This document shows positions 34,142 to 44,971 of a DNA stretch of 64,000 bases, one piece after another. The notes below the pieces were generated by a model. That model worked only from the letters and a program-made list of their open reading frames with translations. It had not been told where the DNA came from and searched no databases. Both the position numbers and the translations under genes were made by a program. The stretch covers positions 1 to 64,000 of the forward strand of contig NZ_JABXKF010000032.1 in the NCBI RefSeq assembly GCF_017115165.1. Direction: 5' to 3'. This DNA is from Nostoc sp. LPT (GTDB lineage Bacteria > Cyanobacteriota > Cyanobacteriia > Cyanobacteriales > Nostocaceae). Every line of letters begins with the position of its first letter. The stretch's first letter is position 1.

Positions 34142-34688
34142 ACTTCACCTTTAATTCGGAATTGGCAACGAAATTATATGCTATCAGACACCGGAAACTA
34201 AAAGCGGTAGAACCCAACCCTCAGACTTCCTCTATTTTTTTCGACCGTTGCAGCAAGACTGACTTAATTGAATGCCAATTCTTGATTTTGGATTTTGGAT
34301 TAAAAGTTTTCGGTATATATTCCGATCCCAAGGATCTGAACAAATCAAAAGTCTGTAAGCCTAATTCCCTTGTGGGATCGACCAATCCAAAATCGCAAAT
34401 CTAAGAATCTAAAATTGTTTGACTTGCTACCTGCAACGAAATACTCAAGGCGACAAGATTATAAACTTTAATGTTCAGATGAGAAATTAGCTGTAGATTA
34501 CAGTATTTTCCTCCTCAGAACTTCTACACTTGCTCGCTTAGTGTAGATGTAAGCTTGCTTGATTTCTTGAAACAGACTTTGGCGGTCTTCATAACTACTG
34601 TTAGAACAAAGACGGCGCTCCTTCTTTTACCCTTCAGCGCTTTCAAGGTAGACGATTAATCGTGTTAAATGCGATTAATCGCCTAATC
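34142..34688. other. Long gap inside the str operon with nested inverted repeats
   Basis: The outer arms GATTTTGGATT (34284-34294) and AATCCAAAATC (34384-34394) are exact reverse complements. Inner arms CGATCCCA (34323-34330) and TGGGATCG (34373-34380) also pair. A further GCGATTAATCGC motif lies at 34671-34682. No gene is seen. The element separates rpsL from rpsG, which may therefore need a second promoter. Confidence 0.7.
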
Positions 34689-35072
34689 CTATTTTTTTGC
34701 TTCTTTAGGACGCTTGGTTCCATACTTGGAACGGCCTTGCTTGCGGTCTTTGACTCCGGCTGTATCTAGGGTGCCACGGATAATGTGGTATCTCACGCCT
34801 GGTAGATCCTTAACCCGACCGCCACGAATCATCACAACTGAGTGTTCTTGTAAGTTGTGACCAATGCCTGGAATGTAAGCTGTGACTTCAAATCCAGAGG
34901 TAAGTCTAACTCTTGCTACTTTGCGTAGGGCTGAGTTAGGCTTTTTTGGTGTGGTCGTGTATACTCTGGTACAAACTCCCCGACGTTGGGGGCATTGTTT
35001 CAGAGCTGGGGACTTGGTTTTCTGACGCGCTTGTTCGCGCTCATTTCGGATTAGCTGCTGTATTGTTGGCAT
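34689..35072 (-). CDS. rpsL: 30S ribosomal protein S12
   Basis: A 127-residue decoding-centre protein. [20 protein letters not shown], then [20 protein letters not shown] and [19 protein letters not shown] are the canonical motifs. The residues around [11 protein letters not shown] and GGRVKDLPG, where streptomycin-resistance changes occur in other bacteria, look wild type. It is the first gene of the str operon. Confidence 0.99.
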   Translation of the reverse strand: MPTIQQLIRNEREQARQKTKSPALKQCPQRRGVCTRVYTTTPKKPNSALRKVARVRLTSGFEVTAYIPGIGHNLQEHSVVMIRGGRVKDLPGVRYHIIRGTLDTAGVKDRKQGRSKYGTKRPKEAKK

Positions 35073-35204
35073 GAGTTACAGCGCGTAAAGCTGCTTATGG
35101 TCTAAGTTTTAACAAATCCTGATTATATCTTTTTTTTCGGTCTTATGTCAATTGTTATTTTTGCTTAGTGATTGAACATCTGTTTTTTGACTAATGTTCA
35201 ATCA

Positions 35205-35528
35205 CTAATGACTCAAGGAGAAGGAATTGCCACAGCCACAGGTAGCGATCGCCTGAGGATTGTGGAAGCGAAAACCACCACCCATTAAGTCTTCTGAATA
35301 ATCCACCCTCAAACCTTTAAGGTAATTTAAGCTTGTGGCATCAATGACTACTTGAATCTCATCCAACTCGAAAACCTGGTCGCCGACTTTTATTGCTTCA
35401 TCAAAGGACATATCATAAAAGAATCCAGAACAACCACCTGGTTTTACTGCCAATCGAAATAAGACATTTTGCTGCTTGGACTTTATTCGCCCAATCTCAC
35501 TTACGGCTGCTTGACTCAGATGAATCAT
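35205..35528 (-). CDS. HesB/IscA/SufA-family iron-sulfur assembly protein
   Basis: A 107-residue A-type carrier that receives and delivers iron-sulfur clusters. The three invariant cysteines are C33 (GGCSG), C97 and C99 (CGCG), with the SFSL end. The ATG at 35528 was chosen; a TTG six codons upstream is in frame. The gene lies upstream of the str operon on the same strand, 130 bases before rpsL, probably in its own unit. Confidence 0.95.
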   Translation of the reverse strand: MIHLSQAAVSEIGRIKSKQQNVLFRLAVKPGGCSGFFYDMSFDEAIKVGDQVFELDEIQVVIDATSLNYLKGLRVDYSEDLMGGGFRFHNPQAIATCGCGNSFSLSH

Positions 35529-35778
35529 GGAACTCGTTTTTTGCAATTGAATACCCCATCTTCCATTTTACAGATAGGTTGACCCTTGCTTGTGCAAAAT
35601 TCCAAATCATCAAAGGCATGAGCACGATCACTATTACTACATTTATAACACTAACATGCTTCAGTCCCCACCTTAACAAGGTAGGGACTTCTGGGGTGCA
35701 ATAGTTCGTTTACAAAGACGGTTTACATAAAAATGTATTCAGCTTTGAGATTAAAGCTTTAATAGCATTCTTTTGGTT

Positions 35779-36198
35779 TTAATCTTTGGTACGGGCATAG
35801 TCATCTTGGTAGCGGATAATATCATCTTCTCCTAAATATTCGCCATTTTGGACTTCAATCAACACCAAGGGGATCACGCCAGGATTCTCTAAACGATGAG
35901 ATGTACATTGAGGTACATAGGTTGACTCATTATTACTCAGTAAGACTTCTTTCTCACCACAAACTACTCTAGCTGTACCAGAGACGACAATCCAATGTTC
36001 GCTGCGGTGATGGTGCATTTGTAGACTGAGGCGGTGTCCTGGCTTAACTTCGATGCGCTTAATTTTGTATCCGCGCCCTTCTTCCAAAACTGTAAAAGCA
36101 CCCCAAGGACGTAATTCAGTTGCAGCAGAGCCCCTAGAAGTTATGTTTGGAGGGAGGTGTAGAGTTTCAGTCTGTGTAGTTTCTTGATATCGAGCCAT
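35779..36198 (-). CDS. Cupin-type mannose-6-phosphate isomerase domain protein
   Basis: A 139-residue single-domain cupin similar to the C-terminal isomerase domain of mannose-1-phosphate guanylyltransferase/phosphomannose isomerase enzymes. RPWGAFTVLEEGRGYKIKRI, then EVKPGHRLSLQMHHHRSEHW and STYVPQCTSHRLENPG contain the metal-binding His/Glu set of that family. The ATG at 36198 is chosen because it follows GAGG at the right distance; an ATG seven codons upstream exists. The likely role is GDP-mannose or polysaccharide precursor synthesis. It appears monocistronic. Confidence 0.9.
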   Translation of the reverse strand: MARYQETTQTETLHLPPNITSRGSAATELRPWGAFTVLEEGRGYKIKRIEVKPGHRLSLQMHHHRSEHWIVVSGTARVVCGEKEVLLSNNESTYVPQCTSHRLENPGVIPLVLIEVQNGEYLGEDDIIRYQDDYARTKD

Positions 36199-36505
36199 AG
36201 TTACCTCATTTGAAGACATAACAAACCGTTGGTACTCTTAATTATTGATAAAAAATCTGGCGCTATCTTGCAACCTTAAAAATCAGCAATTTTGTCGCAC
36301 TTTGATAAACATAGCAAAATCAAACCTTATGGTGTAAACCATCACTACTAAAACTCTGATGTCTACACCAAGTCTTCATCAAGCTAAATGACAGCTTGTT
36401 CTAAACTTTAAAAAATGACTAGGGATTGGGGATTGGTCATAGGGCATGGGGCATTGGTGATTAAGAGAATTCCTTATTCCTTATTCCCTATTCCCCATTC
36501 CCTGA

Positions 36506-38560
36506 TTATCGTGGTTGCAGGAAAATACCAATTCCGTTATGAACACGAGCAGCGGTACTGGGCGAGCGATCGAGTAGTTGCCCTCCTAAATAAAGGCTGG
36601 TAGAACTACCGCCGTCCAAATTTAGGGCATCCACACAGCCCATGAGTTGCATCAATTGGGCGTGTTCTGCCAAATTAGGGCCATAACCGCCGGCACGATT
36701 ATGTGTGGCAGTAATCATCACTGTGCCTGTTTCTGTTGTGCAAATACCGCTACGAATAGCCTTTTCGGCAATAAAGGCATTACTAAATTTTTCGCCTTTG
36801 GCATCAAGGACAATTTGACGATTTTGGACTAATAGCGGCCCAGCACCGATAATGTAGGGATAACGACTAAAATCAGCTGGAGTAGTGGCGCTGGAAATAC
36901 TTACTGCGCTTCCAATAGGTAGTTGTGAGGCAGCACTAGCAGCGTTAGCGCGTAAAGTTAGCAGGTAGCCATCTTGGGGAATTGGAACTGCTGTCTCACC
37001 AACTTTGCCGCCTGGTAACTGATTGGTAATTTGGTTTTTTTGTACCACTAAGATAATTTCGTTATCTGTTAGGGGTGTGTAAGTTGATCCCCAAGCTGAG
37101 GTGTAACGAGCAATGCCACTTTGAATGTAGCCACTGTTGAGAAACAGAATTGGTAGGCGCTGGTCATTTGCTGTAATTAAAGTTTCTTCCAAGGTGAGAC
37201 GACCGAAGTAAAATTGGCCTGAATCATTCCAAGCGATCGCACCCCGGTTAAGAATTGGGCCTGATAACCACTGACTATCCCGACGAATTGCACCCAATGG
37301 CAATCTGTTATTACGGTTAAAATAACCACCATTAATTCCAGCTACTGCTAAGTAACGTTGTGCTGTTTGAATTAAGGGAGCAGTACCTGCAAGTCCATCA
37401 GGACTAGCCCACATAGGTTTCAAAATTAGCCCAAATTTGCGGGGATTAACTTCTAACCAGACCACAGGAAAGCGTTCTGTGCCTAAGTTGACATAATGCT
37501 GTCGCCAGCGCAATCCTGGGGCCCAAGTAATATCCCGCTCTTCTAAAGGATCGGGTCGAATATCGATAATCAGGCGATTGGGGTTAGCGACAGTACTAAC
37601 TTGAGGCGATAGACCAAAGGGAACGCTTAGACTAATAATCGTTTGGTTTTTCATCACCTCCACTTTTTGAATCAGTGGTTCAGGGGCTGGTAGTATTGGT
37701 TGTGTTGGTGTCGCTGGTGATAATTGTTTGAGCAGGTTTGGCAGCAATGTTGGTGGTGCTGCTGGTGGCTGGGGGGTATAGCGTTCTATCAAAACAGGGT
37801 CAGCTATTCCATCCAGGGTAATTGTCCACTGTCTATTTGGCGGTACAGTGGATTTGGGAGTTGGCGTATCTGGATCGGAAGAGGGAGTTTGCAGTTTGGC
37901 GATCGCTGACCCTTGTGCAACTTGCCAGGGAGTTGAACGATCTAAATTGACAAGAATTCGAGTCTGTTGCAAAGGGGCACTTGCTTCTGGAGGTTCCTGA
38001 CTCTGAACAATATTTGTGACTTGTGCTTTTGGGGTAGCAATTTCCAAGGTGTTGCCATTAGCTTGGATTTGCCATCCTGATGTTTGAGCAAAATTAGTGA
38101 TATCCAGATAGCGATATGCCCCTATTAGCCTAGCGGCTAAAACTTGTGGCGTTGTTATCGGCGAAAACCACTGTATTGGTTGCCTCGCTGAATTACTACT
38201 GTTTAAGAAATTTACTCCAATTAATTGCCTGAATGCCCCATCATTGAGATGAGTTGTCACCTGACCAGATTTTCCAGGTTGCTGCAACCAAGTTCCTGGT
38301 AGAGTACGACCATTGAGGGAAATTTGATTACCAGAAAATGCCGTGCCTGTTAAAAGAGGTGTAGGTAACTGTGAGATTAACTTGGGTGTTGATTTGGTGG
38401 TTTTTAGGGACTCCTGGGCGTTGAGAGGATAGGTAGTAATTAAGCACAGTACTGTCAAAAGTATTGGTGACACAGTAGCCAGAAAAAATTTGCGTTCGCC
38501 CTTGGTGTTGACGGAGCCATCGCGAATCCCTGATTGGCAACAATTCGGCATTTTTACCAT
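36506..38560 (-). CDS. Secreted phosphodiester glycosidase (NAGPA-domain) protein
   Basis: A 684-residue exported protein with a signal-type hydrophobic segment at about 25-48. Residues about 50-390 carry AMIN-like/copper amine oxidase-like beta segments (ILVNLDRSTPW, TIISLSVPFGLSP, NRLIIDIRPDPLEERD). The C-terminal domain is the phosphodiester glycosidase family: AVAGINGGYFNRNNRLPLGA, then FSRYPYIIGAGPLLV and VDALNLDGGSSTSLYLGGQL, with the NxDGGxS motif. Cell-envelope polysaccharide trimming is a likely role, without direct proof. The Pro-rich linker near 240-290 is low complexity. It is followed by a convergent repeat-rich spacer. Confidence 0.88.
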   Translation of the reverse strand: MVKMPNCCQSGIRDGSVNTKGERKFFLATVSPILLTVLCLITTYPLNAQESLKTTKSTPKLISQLPTPLLTGTAFSGNQISLNGRTLPGTWLQQPGKSGQVTTHLNDGAFRQLIGVNFLNSSNSARQPIQWFSPITTPQVLAARLIGAYRYLDITNFAQTSGWQIQANGNTLEIATPKAQVTNIVQSQEPPEASAPLQQTRILVNLDRSTPWQVAQGSAIAKLQTPSSDPDTPTPKSTVPPNRQWTITLDGIADPVLIERYTPQPPAAPPTLLPNLLKQLSPATPTQPILPAPEPLIQKVEVMKNQTIISLSVPFGLSPQVSTVANPNRLIIDIRPDPLEERDITWAPGLRWRQHYVNLGTERFPVVWLEVNPRKFGLILKPMWASPDGLAGTAPLIQTAQRYLAVAGINGGYFNRNNRLPLGAIRRDSQWLSGPILNRGAIAWNDSGQFYFGRLTLEETLITANDQRLPILFLNSGYIQSGIARYTSAWGSTYTPLTDNEIILVVQKNQITNQLPGGKVGETAVPIPQDGYLLTLRANAASAASQLPIGSAVSISSATTPADFSRYPYIIGAGPLLVQNRQIVLDAKGEKFSNAFIAEKAIRSGICTTETGTVMITATHNRAGGYGPNLAEHAQLMQLMGCVDALNLDGGSSTSLYLGGQLLDRSPSTAARVHNGIGIFLQPR

Positions 38561-39342
38561 AATTTACTAAGTACTTTTGAAAACTATCACCCCAGGTATA
38601 AACTAACTAATTATTTGGAAATATAAAGAAAGCATGACTTTATTTTTGAATAAATATGTTAGTCTATATGTTGGCTATTTATCTCTTTTAAACACAGATT
38701 AATTTATTTAGACGCTAAAGCCACTGCAATCAAGTGTTTTAACTCCCACTAATTTTAACCACACCATATACGGTAGTTTTGGTTATCAAAACTGGATTAA
38801 GATATTTAATCCTAGCTGAAGGTTGCTAATATGATTATTTCAGTAATGTCTAGTTCATAGTAATACATGCGGCAACTGGGAAGCGGCAAAATTATAGACA
38901 ACAAAAATATTTGGGAATTGTCAAATGGGTATATATTGTAATACGCTGATTTTATTGCTGAATCGGGATGATTTTGGCTTTAGAACATAGTACAGCGTTT
39001 AGTTTTAGTTTTGTTTTAGGTGAGCCAAAAAAAATAGGCTCGGTAAGTAGCTAGTGTGCATCTGGAAAAAAGGGATTGAGAAAATACTTAACTTCAAAAT
39101 ATAAAAAAGAAACTGTCAGGGCAAAAATAATGTCTTGGCGGAGGTAACTTGTCTAACACCGCATAAACACATAAAAAACACGCAATCATTTTAACACGGG
39201 GAACTGATAAAGTAAAACCGAAGTTAAAATTTTTTTTCCCTAAATTTCGGTGCTTATATATTTTTCCATCGCTGAATTTAGAAATTTTTTCCCACAATAA
39301 TGTAGTGGCAAAATTAGTAACTCAATACTTCAGGAACAGGGT
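38561..39342. other. Long promoter region of the glutamate synthase gene
   Basis: About 780 AT-rich bases between divergent genes. Glutamate synthase genes in cyanobacteria are often under nitrogen control, so I looked for NtcA boxes (GTA-N8-TAC). A near match with wrong spacing (GTA-N10-TAC) lies near 38931-38946; no correct one was found. No RNA gene or repeat was recognised. Confidence 0.4.
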
Positions 39343-42300
39343 ATGAATAATAAACCGATGAATCAAGACCAGGAAATCACAGCGGATATCAACTCAAGAG
39401 ATACCTATCAGGGGCAAAAGTGGTTAGTAGAGGAACGAGATGCCTGTGGTGTAGGTTTTATTGTTCATCGCCAGAATCATACCAGCCACAAAATTGTCGA
39501 AAAAGCCTTAGCTGCTTTAACCTGCTTAGAACATCGGGGAGGTTGTAGCGCTGATCGCGACTCTGGTGATGGTGCTGGAGTATTGACAGCAATCCCTTGG
39601 GAGTTGTTCCAACAAGACTTTGCCCAAAGGGGGAAGGAATTTCCATCCACCAATAATATAGCTGTGGGGATGATATTTCTCCCACAAGAACAGCAAGCTG
39701 CACAAAAAGCTAGGGTGACTGTTGAGCAAGTAGCTGCTGAAGAGAAATTAATTGTATTGGGTTGGCGAGTAGTGCCAGTGCAACCTGATTTGTTGGGGGT
39801 ACAAGCAAGAGAAAATCAACCCCAGATTGAACAAGTTTTGTTAGCTTCTGTTGACAAAAGCGGCGATGAATTGGAACGCCAATTGTACATTACCCGCCGC
39901 CGAATTAGTAAAGCTGCAACTAACATCTCAGAAGAATTTTATATCTGTTCGTTGTCAAGTCGCACAATTGTCTATAAAGGTATGGTGCGTTCCGCTGTCT
40001 TGGGCAGCTTTTACGACGATTTAAAAAATCCAGCTTACAAAAGCGCCTTTGCTGTTTATCACCGCCGCTTTAGTACCAATACCATGCCCAAGTGGCCCCT
40101 AGCCCAACCGATGCGGCTTTTGGGTCACAACGGTGAAATCAATACCTTATTGGGTAACATCAACTGGATGATGGCACGAGAAGCTAGTCTGAATCATCCT
40201 GTATGGGGTGATCGCATCGAGGAACTCAAGCCATTAGTTCATATTGATAACAGTGACTCAGCCACCCTAGACAACGTAGTGGAATTACTGGTGTGCTCTG
40301 GACGCAGCCCCTTGGAGGCTTTAATGATTATGGTTCCAGAGGCTTACCAAAATCAGCCTTCTTTACATAAATTTCCAGAAATTGTTGATTTCTACGAATA
40401 TTACAGTGGTTTGCAAGAAGCGTGGGACGGGCCAGCACTTTTAGTATTCAGCGATGGCAAAAAAGTTGGTGCAACTCTAGATCGTAATGGTTTAAGACCA
40501 GCTCGTTACGCGATCACCAAAGATGATTACATTGTTGTAGCTTCGGAAGCTGGTGTGGTGGACTTCCCAGAAGCCGATATTGTCGAGAAAGGTAGACTCG
40601 GCCCAGGGCAAATGATCGCCGTAGATTTAGAAAATCATGAAGTGCTGAAGAATTGGGATATAAAGGGGCGCATCGCCAAGCAGCACCCTTATGGAGAATG
40701 GCTGCAACAGCACCGTCAAGAATTAAAGTCATTGGTGAGCCAACGCGGTCTTCTCCCAAGGGGAGACGCCAAGGGCGATAGCGCAGCGTTAGCGAGTCAT
40801 CGAGCGTCTGGGGGTCTCCCCCATGAGCGATTGGCGAACCCTGAAGGGGTCATTAGTCATCCGTCATTAGCAAATGGCAATGGCAAAGGACAATTGACTA
40901 TTGACCAAGGACAATTGACTATTGACAAGCAAACCTTACTTCAGCGTCAAACTGCCTTTGGGTACACCACAGAAGATGTGGAAATGGTGATTCATCCAAT
41001 GGCGATCGCAGGTTCTGAGCCGACTTTCTGCATGGGTGATGATATTCCCTTAGCGGTGCTATCACAAAAGCCACACCTGCTTTATGACTATTTCAAACAG
41101 CGCTTTGCTCAGGTGACAAACCCGGCGATCGATCCCCTGCGGGAAAAGCTAGTAATGTCTCTGAAAGTTGAACTGGGTGAACGGGGTAACTTATTAGAAC
41201 CCAAGGCAGAATATGCTCGGAGATTGAAACTCGAATCGCCAGTGTTAACGGATGGTGAATTAGAGGCGATTAAGCTGTCAGGATTTGCGACGGCTGAGTT
41301 GTCAACCCTGTTTGCGATCGCCACCGGCCCAGAAGGATTAAAGTCCGCAGTCCAATCTTTACAAGTACAAGCAGCTGAATCAGTCCGCGCAGGTGCAAAG
41401 ATTTTAATATTAAGCGACCAGATCCCCTCAAGCTCTCTTGATGCAGGTATCAGCACGGAATACACCTACATTCCCCCCCTGTTAGCAGTGGGCGCTGTAC
41501 ATCACCATCTGATTCGTGAGGGGTTGCGAATGAAAACATCCCTGATTGTGAATACTGCTCAATGCTGGAGTACCCATCACTTTGCTTGTCTGATTGGCTA
41601 CGGTGCTGGTGCAGTTTGTCCGTATATGGCTTTAGATACGGTGCGTGATTGGTGGTCTGATCCCAAAACTCAAAAGTTAATGGGGGTACAAAAAATTCCC
41701 ACCCTCACCCTAGAACAAGCTTTAGGAAATTATCGCAAAGCAGTAGAGTCAGGTTTGCTCAAAATTCTCTCCAAGATGGGAATTTCTCTGCTCTCCAGCT
41801 ATCAAGCAGCCCAAATCTTTGAAGCGATTGGCATTGGTGGAGATTTAATCGAACTGGGATTTCGTGGTACGACTTCCCGCATCGGTGGTTTGAGTGTTAC
41901 CGAACTCGCTGATGAAGTACTTTCCTTCCACAGCAAAGCTTTCCCAGAACTGACGACCAATAAGTTAGAAAACCTGGGCTTTGTGCAATACCGTCCTAAC
42001 GGCGAGTACCACATGAATAGCCCAGAAATGGTTAAGGCGTTGCATAAAGCTCTAGATGGCAAAAACTACGACCACTACGAAGTTTACAAAAAGCACCTCC
42101 AAGGCAGACCAGTAACAGCCTTGCGGGACTTGCTAGACTTCCAAGGCGATCGCAGCCCAATTTCTCTAGAAGAAGTAGAGTCGGTAACTGAAATTGTCAA
42201 GCGCTTCTGCACAGGTGGCATGTCTTTGGGTGCTTTGTCAAGAGAAGCCCATGAAACTTTAGCAATCGCTATGAATCGCATTGGCGGGAAATCAAATTCT

Positions 42301-44157
42301 GGAGAAGGTGGCGAAGATCCAGTGCGCTACACAGTTCTAGATGATGTGGATGAGTCTGGTTACTCGCCAACCCTACCTCATTTAAAAGGATTGCAGAATG
42401 GCGATCGAGCTTATAGTGCCATTAAGCAAGTTGCATCGGGACGCTTTGGTGTGACGCCAGAGTACCTAGTTAACGCCAAACAAATTGAAATCAAAATTGC
42501 CCAAGGTGCCAAGCCTGGGGAAGGTGGACAACTGCCAGGGCCCAAAGTAAGCCAATACATTGCGATGTTAAGGCGCTCCAAGCCAGGTGTAACGCTGATA
42601 TCACCACCACCGCACCACGATATTTATTCGATTGAAGACCTAGCACAACTGATTTTTGATCTGCACCAAATAAATCCGAAAGCAAAGGTGTCGGTGAAGC
42701 TAGTTGCAGAAGTTGGCATTGGTACGATCGCTGCTGGTGTAGCCAAAGCAAACGCTGATATCATCCAGATTTCTGGTCATGATGGTGGTACAGGGGCATC
42801 ACCACTTAGTTCGATTAAGCACGCTGGTTCGCCGTGGGAACTCGGTTTAAGTGAAGTGCATCGCGTTTTGATGGAAAATAGTTTGCGCGATCGCGTGATT
42901 TTGCGGGTAGATGGCGGACTCAAGAGTGGCTGGGATGTGGTAATAGGTGCATTGATGGGCGGTGAAGAATTTGGTTTCGGCTCCATCGCCATGATTGCTG
43001 AAGGCTGTATCATGGCGCGAGTTTGCCACATGAATACCTGCCCTGTAGGTGTTGCTACTCAGAAAGAAGAACTCCGTAAGCGGTTTACAGGAATACCAGA
43101 ACAAGTTGTCAACTTCTTCTATTTCATCGCTGAAGAAGTGCGTAGTTTGTTAGCCCGACTTGGCTACCGTTCTTTATCAGAAATCATTGGACGTGCAGAT
43201 TTGTTAAAACTGCGCCAAGAGGCAAAACTCACCAAAACGCGATCGCTAAATCTGGACTGTTTACTTCAGCTACCAAATAGCAGAGACAATCGTAGCTGGT
43301 TGGTGCATGAAGAAGTTCACAGCAATGGCGTGGTTTTGGATGACAAGTTCCTTGCCGATGCCGAAATTCAGACTGCTATTAGAAATCAGTCTACTGTCAC
43401 CAAGACTTACCCAATTATCAATACTGACAGAACAGTAGGCACAAGATTAGCGGGAGCGATCGCTTCCCAGTACGGTGACAGTGGCTTTGAAGGACAAATT
43501 AATCTCAACTTTACAGGTAGTGTTGGACAAAGCTTTGGTGCTTTCAACCTCCCAGGCATAATTCTGAGCCTAGAAGGAGAAGCAAACGACTATGTAGGTA
43601 AAGGGATGCATGGTGGTGAAATCATCATTAAACCTCCAACTGATGCTACCTATAACGCATCACAAAACGTGATAGTTGGCAATACCTGCCTCTATGGTGC
43701 TACTGGTGGCATATTATTTGCCAACGGATTAGCAGGAGAGCGCTTTGCTGTGAGAAACTCCAAAGGCATTGCAGTGATTGAAGGCGCTGGGGATCACTGC
43801 TGTGAATACATGACAGGTGGTGTGATTGTTGTCCTTGGCAAAGTAGGACGTAACGTAGCAGCGGGAATGACTGGTGGACTGGCATACTTCTTGGATGAAG
43901 ACGACTTATTTCGTGAGTTAGTCAACCCAGAAATTGTCAAAATTCAGCGGGTGATTACCGAAGTAGGTGCAAAGCAACTGCAAGAATTAATCCAAACTCA
44001 TGCAGAACGCACTGGTTCACCAAAGGCAAAGAAAATTCTGCAAAATTGGCAAGAATTTTTGCCGAAATTCTGGCAGTTAGTTCCGCCTTCTGAAGCTGAT
44101 AGTCCAGAAGCCAATCCTGAAAAAACAACTGAGTTCAGTTTAGTAAGCAGTCATTAA
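39343..44157 (+). CDS. glsF: Ferredoxin-dependent glutamate synthase
   Basis: A 1604-residue GOGAT that makes two glutamates from glutamine and 2-oxoglutarate. After a 34-residue propeptide, C35 (DACGVGFIV) is the amidotransferase nucleophile. Central, FMN-binding synthase and C-terminal beta-helix domains follow ([35 protein letters not shown]). The 3Fe-4S cysteines are C1222, C1228 and C1233 (Cx5Cx4C). No NADPH-binding small-subunit gene is adjacent, which supports the ferredoxin form. About 60 residues (468-528) are an in-frame repeat insert not expected in the family. A terminator follows. Confidence 0.96.
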   Translation: MNNKPMNQDQEITADINSRDTYQGQKWLVEERDACGVGFIVHRQNHTSHKIVEKALAALTCLEHRGGCSADRDSGDGAGVLTAIPWELFQQDFAQRGKEFPSTNNIAVGMIFLPQEQQAAQKARVTVEQVAAEEKLIVLGWRVVPVQPDLLGVQARENQPQIEQVLLASVDKSGDELERQLYITRRRISKAATNISEEFYICSLSSRTIVYKGMVRSAVLGSFYDDLKNPAYKSAFAVYHRRFSTNTMPKWPLAQPMRLLGHNGEINTLLGNINWMMAREASLNHPVWGDRIEELKPLVHIDNSDSATLDNVVELLVCSGRSPLEALMIMVPEAYQNQPSLHKFPEIVDFYEYYSGLQEAWDGPALLVFSDGKKVGATLDRNGLRPARYAITKDDYIVVASEAGVVDFPEADIVEKGRLGPGQMIAVDLENHEVLKNWDIKGRIAKQHPYGEWLQQHRQELKSLVSQRGLLPRGDAKGDSAALASHRASGGLPHERLANPEGVISHPSLANGNGKGQLTIDQGQLTIDKQTLLQRQTAFGYTTEDVEMVIHPMAIAGSEPTFCMGDDIPLAVLSQKPHLLYDYFKQRFAQVTNPAIDPLREKLVMSLKVELGERGNLLEPKAEYARRLKLESPVLTDGELEAIKLSGFATAELSTLFAIATGPEGLKSAVQSLQVQAAESVRAGAKILILSDQIPSSSLDAGISTEYTYIPPLLAVGAVHHHLIREGLRMKTSLIVNTAQCWSTHHFACLIGYGAGAVCPYMALDTVRDWWSDPKTQKLMGVQKIPTLTLEQALGNYRKAVESGLLKILSKMGISLLSSYQAAQIFEAIGIGGDLIELGFRGTTSRIGGLSVTELADEVLSFHSKAFPELTTNKLENLGFVQYRPNGEYHMNSPEMVKALHKALDGKNYDHYEVYKKHLQGRPVTALRDLLDFQGDRSPISLEEVESVTEIVKRFCTGGMSLGALSREAHETLAIAMNRIGGKSNSGEGGEDPVRYTVLDDVDESGYSPTLPHLKGLQNGDRAYSAIKQVASGRFGVTPEYLVNAKQIEIKIAQGAKPGEGGQLPGPKVSQYIAMLRRSKPGVTLISPPPHHDIYSIEDLAQLIFDLHQINPKAKVSVKLVAEVGIGTIAAGVAKANADIIQISGHDGGTGASPLSSIKHAGSPWELGLSEVHRVLMENSLRDRVILRVDGGLKSGWDVVIGALMGGEEFGFGSIAMIAEGCIMARVCHMNTCPVGVATQKEELRKRFTGIPEQVVNFFYFIAEEVRSLLARLGYRSLSEIIGRADLLKLRQEAKLTKTRSLNLDCLLQLPNSRDNRSWLVHEEVHSNGVVLDDKFLADAEIQTAIRNQSTVTKTYPIINTDRTVGTRLAGAIASQYGDSGFEGQINLNFTGSVGQSFGAFNLPGIILSLEGEANDYVGKGMHGGEIIIKPPTDATYNASQNVIVGNTCLYGATGGILFANGLAGERFAVRNSKGIAVIEGAGDHCCEYMTGGVIVVLGKVGRNVAAGMTGGLAYFLDEDDLFRELVNPEIVKIQRVITEVGAKQLQELIQTHAERTGSPKAKKILQNWQEFLPKFWQLVPPSEADSPEANPEKTTEFSLVSSH
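40746..40930. repeat. In-frame palindromic repeat insert in glsF
   Basis: Contains TCTCCC/GGGAGA and GGGGG/CCCCC palindromes (40751-40830), and then two perfect 20-base units starting AAGGACAATTGACTATTG at 40886-40905 and 40907-40926 with a 21-base period. All are in the glsF frame and encode a Gly/Ser/Arg-rich stretch ([20 protein letters not shown]). Confidence 0.85.
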
Positions 44158-44188
44158 GAGACTGACAACAAATAAATTCAATCTTGTG

Positions 44189-44214
44189 AGGCAGGCTTTC
44201 CGGCCTGCCTTTCG
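44189..44214 (+). terminator. Terminator after glsF
   Basis: AGGCAGGC (44189-44196) and GCCTGCCT (44203-44210) form a perfect 8-base GC-rich stem with loop TTTCCG, followed by TTCG. It begins about 30 bases after the stop; the T-tract is weak. A second stem (ATACCCCAAGGG/CCCTTGAGGTAT) lies at 44335-44363. Confidence 0.75.
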
Positions 44215-44493
44215 ATAAAACAAGGGTTTTGGCGTCAAAAAACTTTTGTATTATTTATCTAACAACGCTAAATCTGGTTTTCTATGACAATGGTTCTCGT
44301 AACCCGAATAATATATTGCACCCTAACAAGCAAAATACCCCAAGGGAAACACCCTTGAGGTATAAGCATAATTGTTTAAGAATATAAACTTTATTCTTAA
44401 ACCCCCCAGCAAAATCGACGAAAAGCTTGATTTATTGTTGAGAGGTAGGGAGGAGTGTAACGGTTACATCTTTTCAAAAAACAGACTCTACTT
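44215..44493. other. Gap after glsF, no gene seen
   Basis: Apart from the second hairpin at 44335-44363, which might terminate transcription from either side, no gene or repeat was recognised. Confidence 0.4.
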
Positions 44494-44811
44494 TTACACA
44501 GGCTCTACTGTCACAGTGTAATTGGTATTGTTAGTATTGAGGAAGGACGCAACCCTTGCATAGTAAGTGTCTGGAGTTAAGTTACTAGTAATCGCATCCG
44601 ATGTAGTCCCACTATTAACGGAAGAACCAAGGAAAACTTGATTGCTATTATACAGTGTGAGATCGGCATCTGCTGCTAGATTGTCAATTCGCACTCTATA
44701 ATTTCCGCCTTCGCTGACACTAAATTTGTAGTAATCGAATTGATCGCTGCTGCCAACAAAATCATTTTGGGATCTGGAAATGTTGCTACCAAACTCACAT
44801 ATATTTAGCCG
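44494..44811 (-). pseudogene. Truncated PPC-domain (pre-peptidase C-terminal) fragment
   Basis: A 105-codon frame without a start codon reads DQFDYYKFSVSEGGNYRVRI, then DNLAADADLTLYNSNQVFLG and TSNLTPDTYYARVASFLNTN, ending YTVTVEPV. This is the classic PPC beta-sandwich domain found at the C-terminus of secreted proteases and large surface proteins. The frame opens after a TGA at 44812, the domain is nearly complete, and the rest of the parent protein is absent. The ATG-less 5' end indicates a remnant. Confidence 0.78.
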
Positions 44812-44971
44812 TCAAGCCTGAAGCTTAACAACTCAAGCTGAAGCATCTCTTATTCATTTTCAATAAAAATCTAATTTTAGCGATAATACTAAGAGCTAAT
44901 TGGTCAAGTATATCTGACTGAAACTTCAGTGTTCAAGTTAGTATTGACAAATTACCTATAATTAATAATTA

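Noticed and set aside
38931-38946. NtcA-like site before glutamate synthase
   Set aside because: The GTA and TAC half sites are ten bases apart instead of eight, so it does not fit the NtcA consensus.
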